From the NCBI GenBank assembly GCA_019119675.1, contig DWWO01000130.1, positions 1 through 44,647 on the forward strand: a DNA stretch of 44,647 bases, given 5' to 3'. Shown in pieces: positions 42,480 to 44,647 of the stretch (within the stretch, counting starts at the first letter, position 1; each line of letters opens with the position of its first letter). The stretch comes from Candidatus Mediterraneibacter faecipullorum (GTDB lineage Bacteria; Bacillota; Clostridia; Lachnospirales; Lachnospiraceae). Below the pieces are notes generated by a model. That model had not been told where the DNA came from. It did not search any database and worked only from the letters and a program-made list of their open reading frames with translations. The position numbers were made by a program, and so were the translations under genes.

Positions 42480-42712
42480 CGTATTATTAGGGGCTGTGAA
42501 TATGTTAATAACTGCTCCAAAGCCTTAAAAATAAAGGCTTATCCGTTTTGATAAGTATGTTGGTCACTGTTGGACAGGATGAAGAAACAGTGGGAATAAT
42601 TTTCAGCCCGATATGAAGTTCAGATCATGTAAATCTGTTATTCACATACTGTTCCACATCTTGTCTACAGAGTTATCAACATGATAAGCTGGTTTTATAT
42701 GTATTATACACA
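42480..42712. other. Origin part 2: dnaA-dnaN gap with DnaA boxes and AT-rich stretch
   Basis: Near-consensus DnaA boxes occur at 42638-42646 (TTATTCACA), 42650-42658 (TGTTCCACA), 42673-42681 (TTATCAACA) and 42704-42712 (TTATACACA). An AT-rich stretch at about 42480-42560 also carries two small hairpins (AGCCTT/AAGGCT; CTTATC/GATAAG). By analogy with the Bacillus subtilis origin, this side is where DNA would unwind. The rest of the 42345-42712 gap shows no gene. Confidence 0.6.
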
Positions 42713-44083
42713 TCAGATCGGATTGATCTTCTTTTTAATAATATTAACTGTATTGTTAAGAGCTTCATCTGTTTTCAGCTCATTTTCGATCTTCTTTACT
42801 CCATGGTTAACGGAAGCGTGATCTTTACCTCCTAAAAGTGCCCCGATCGCCTTTAAAGGTGTATCAGTGAGCGTCCTGCACAGATACATTACGATCTGAC
42901 GCGGAAGTACGATCTCGGCATTTCTCTTTTTCCCTTTCAGCTCAGAAATCGGAATATTGAAATGTTCAGACACAATATCTATGATCAGTTCAGGTGTGAC
43001 CGGACGGTTATTATCCGGAGATATCATATCTTTCAGAGCTTCTGCCGCCAGGGAAATATCGATGGGCTTGTTCTCAAGGTTTGAGAGAGCGATCAGTTTA
43101 TTTAGTGATCCCTCAAGCTCACGGATATTCGATTTAATATTGTTTGCAATATACTGCATGACTTCATCAGGAATATGATAACGGTCGAGGCCGTCCAGCT
43201 CTTCTTTCTTTCTTAAGATAGCCATTCGGGTTTCGTAATCAGGAGACTGTATATCAGCGATCAGTCCCCATTCAAATCTGGTCCTGAGACGGGCTTCCAA
43301 TGTTTCGATATCCTTCGGAGGTTTATCACTTGAAATGATGATCTGCTTGCCGGAGACATGCAGATGGTTGAAAGTATGGAAGAACTCTTCCTGCGTACTT
43401 TCTTTTCCGATGATAAACTGGATATCATCGATAAGAAGGACATCATTGTTCCTGTATTTTTCACGGAACTTCGTCATGGCGAGTTCACTTCCCGTCTTAC
43501 CTGCTTTCAGTGCGTCGATCAGCTCGTTCGTAAATGTTTCGCTGGTAACGTAGAGTACCTGTTTGGACGGATCATTTTCAAGGATGAAATGGGCGATGGA
43601 ATGCATAAGATGCGTTTTTCCGAGCCCGACTCCTCCATATATAAAAAGAGGATTATAGATTTCACCAGGCGATTCTGCAACTGCCAGAGAAGCTGCATGT
43701 GCAAAGTTATTATTGCTTCCTACCACAAAGGTATCGAAAGTGTATTTCGGATTCAGGTTTGCCTTCTCAAAAAGTGAATTGGCCCTGTTCTTCTTTACGA
43801 TGTTCTCCTTCTTTTCCTGGATGACAGTCTGATTGTCTGTCACAAAAGCAACTTCATATTCGATCCCCGTTACTTCCGCGATACATACTTTAAAAGGAAG
43901 GAGATATTTTTCCTCAATGTGTTCCAGACTGGCCCTTAACTTGACAAGTATATATACAGTGTCATCTTTAACCTCATATACTGTCAGGGGAGCAATCCAG
44001 GTGTTATATGAAATGTTTGACGAGCAGTATTCCAGCTTCATCTTATTTAATATCTGGTCCCAATTCTGTTCTACAATGTTCAT
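42713..44083 (-). CDS. dnaA: Chromosomal replication initiator DnaA
   Basis: A 456-residue AAA+ initiator. Domain I is at about 1-85 (WDQILNKMKLEYCSSNISYNTWIAPL), a short linker follows, then domain III with GGVGLGKTHLMHSIAHFI, LLIDDIQFIIGKE and the sensor/arginine-finger region RLRTRFEWGLIADI. Domain IV binds DnaA boxes (PRQIVMYLCRTLTDTPLKAIGALLGGKDHASVNHGVKKIE). Start follows AGGAG. The promoter at 44142-44170 sits next to the box cluster at 44181-44339, so self-control is likely. Confidence 0.98.
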   Translation of the reverse strand: MNIVEQNWDQILNKMKLEYCSSNISYNTWIAPLTVYEVKDDTVYILVKLRASLEHIEEKYLLPFKVCIAEVTGIEYEVAFVTDNQTVIQEKKENIVKKNRANSLFEKANLNPKYTFDTFVVGSNNNFAHAASLAVAESPGEIYNPLFIYGGVGLGKTHLMHSIAHFILENDPSKQVLYVTSETFTNELIDALKAGKTGSELAMTKFREKYRNNDVLLIDDIQFIIGKESTQEEFFHTFNHLHVSGKQIIISSDKPPKDIETLEARLRTRFEWGLIADIQSPDYETRMAILRKKEELDGLDRYHIPDEVMQYIANNIKSNIRELEGSLNKLIALSNLENKPIDISLAAEALKDMISPDNNRPVTPELIIDIVSEHFNIPISELKGKKRNAEIVLPRQIVMYLCRTLTDTPLKAIGALLGGKDHASVNHGVKKIENELKTDEALNNTVNIIKKKINPI

Positions 44084-44141
44084 CGAAAGTAACTCCTAAT
44101 CAATAGAATAGAGAGATCTTAAGGCAAAGTCTCTCCATTAC

Positions 44142-44170
44142 ATTTTACATCAAAACAGAGTGTGAATCAA
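44142..44170 (-). promoter_or_regulatory. dnaA promoter
   Basis: Minus strand TTGATT (44165-44170), 17-base spacer, TAAAAT (44142-44147); the leader is about 50 nt. The nearest DnaA box (44181-44189) lies directly upstream. Confidence 0.6.
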
Positions 44171-44180
44171 CGGAAAATAA

Positions 44181-44339
44181 TGTGTATAACTTTTTCAACA
44201 GACGTCGTCACTCAAAAAATGAAGCATAAAAAAAGAAATTATTTTTTATCAACATGTTATTTTGCGGTTATCCACAGTTTATCCACATGATACAGGTTAT
44301 ACACAGACTGTTGATAACAATTGTTGATAATGTGGATAA
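44181..44339. other. Origin part 1: DnaA-box cluster (oriC)
   Basis: Boxes on the plus strand: TTATCAACA (44246-44254), TTATCCACA (44268-44276 and 44279-44287, perfect), TTATACACA (44297-44305). On the minus strand: TGTGTATAA (44181-44189), TGTTGATAA (44309-44317 and 44322-44330), TGTGGATAA (44331-44339, perfect). Eight boxes in 160 bp between dnaA and rpmH mark the main DnaA assembly site. AT-rich DNA surrounds them. Confidence 0.9.
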
Positions 44340-44391
44340 AACAGGTCATAGTGCACTGTTATAAAAAATATAAGCCAATCCCCGATTTTGC

Positions 44392-44420
44392 TTGACTTAT
44401 CAAGGTTTTTTCTCTATAAT
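44392..44420 (+). promoter_or_regulatory. rpmH promoter
   Basis: TTGACT (44392-44397), 17-base spacer, TATAAT (44415-44420): near-perfect sigma-A promoter, about 94 bp before the rpmH start. Confidence 0.85.
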
Positions 44421-44513
44421 TAAATGCGCGTCTTTTTAGGAAGACATAGAAAACCGTTAATTATGTGAATACTTTATTATAAAGTATATCAGAAAAAGGG
44501 AGGTGTATTGGGG

Positions 44514-44647
44514 ATGAAGATGACATTTCAGCCGAAGAAGAGATCAAGATCTAAAGTTCATGGTTTCAGAGCAAGAATGAGCACACCGGGCGGAAGAAAA
44601 GTTTTAGCTGCCAGAAGAGCAAAAGGAAGAAAACAGTTATCAGCTTA
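44514..44647 (+). CDS. rpmH: 50S ribosomal protein L34 (stop codon cut by window end)
   Basis: 44 codons ([20 protein letters not shown] to AKGRKQLSA), then TA of the stop at the window edge. This is the full normal length of L34, a basic protein of the large ribosomal subunit. AGGGAGG precedes the ATG by about 10 bases. Its place beside oriC and divergent from dnaA is the standard bacterial order; rnpA would be expected next, outside the window. Confidence 0.97.
   Translation, partial: MKMTFQPKKRSRSKVHGFRARMSTPGGRKVLAARRAKGRKQLSA

Overview
The window reads as a chromosome segment from a low-to-mid GC Firmicute of the class Clostridia, most likely the family Lachnospiraceae. This rests on the gene order rpmH / oriC / dnaA-dnaN-yaaA-recF-gyrB-gyrA, the split transketolase, the DUF5711-CvpA-LysM cluster, a Gram-positive Tad pilus locus without a secretin, a BofA homologue, and strong AGGAGG-type ribosome binding sites. 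No database search was run; family names are from recognition of motifs.

Layout. (1) 1-2478: two different IS30-family insertion sequences lie side by side; the left one is cut by the window edge. A 16-bp direct repeat brackets the complete one, which abuts the 3' end of a cvpA-like gene. (2) 2469-5867 (minus): a three-gene membrane/envelope operon (pseudo-JAMM/LysM protein, DUF5711 protein, CvpA), with a 71-bp perfect cloverleaf DNA palindrome between the first two genes. (3) 6048-15111 (minus): central carbon metabolism mixed with DNA metabolism: pgi, pfkA-dnaX-ybaB-recR-lacI in tight succession, then a transaldolase-type enzyme and a two-subunit transketolase. (4) 15255-23336: mixed small loci: a membrane protein, a TSCPD protein, a DUF4367 regulator with a secreted DUF6147 protein, a solitary murG, a HIT hydrolase with an ECF sigma factor, a soluble histidine kinase, a rhomboid protease and a broken RhuM gene. 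(5) 23424-32262 (minus): a complete Gram-positive Tad/Flp pilus operon (TadZ, TadA, TadB, TadC, Flp1 pilin, DUF5702, TadE-like, prepilin peptidase, TadE-like, DUF6382). (6) 32468-34995 (minus): BofA, then a DUF2975 / XRE / DUF4153 regulatory membrane operon with a doubled operator. (7) 35302-44647: gyrA, gyrB, recF, yaaA, dnaN, dnaA, the bipartite replication origin, and rpmH on the opposite strand.

How the parts work together. dnaA, dnaN, recF and gyrAB run away from oriC on the minus strand, so almost every gene here is co-directional with replication. pgi, pfkA, transaldolase and transketolase cover upper glycolysis and the non-oxidative pentose phosphate branch, with a LacI-type regulator between them. 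The Tad operon should make a Flp pilus: three products carry the same prepilin-peptidase cleavage signature and the peptidase is encoded with them.

Most unusual items: the 71-bp four-way-junction palindrome; a roughly 116-160-bp dispersed repeat with terminal inverted repeats present in two copies; a 23-bp inverted repeat bracketing the 5' end of a Tad pseudopilin gene; a membrane LysM protein whose cytoplasmic JAMM-like domain lacks metal ligands; a TadC protein with a large extracytoplasmic insert; a pseudopilin with a doubled Cys/His module; and two 15-bp operator copies upstream of the DUF2975 promoter. I did not find a CRISPR array, tRNA, rRNA or recognisable anti-phage system.
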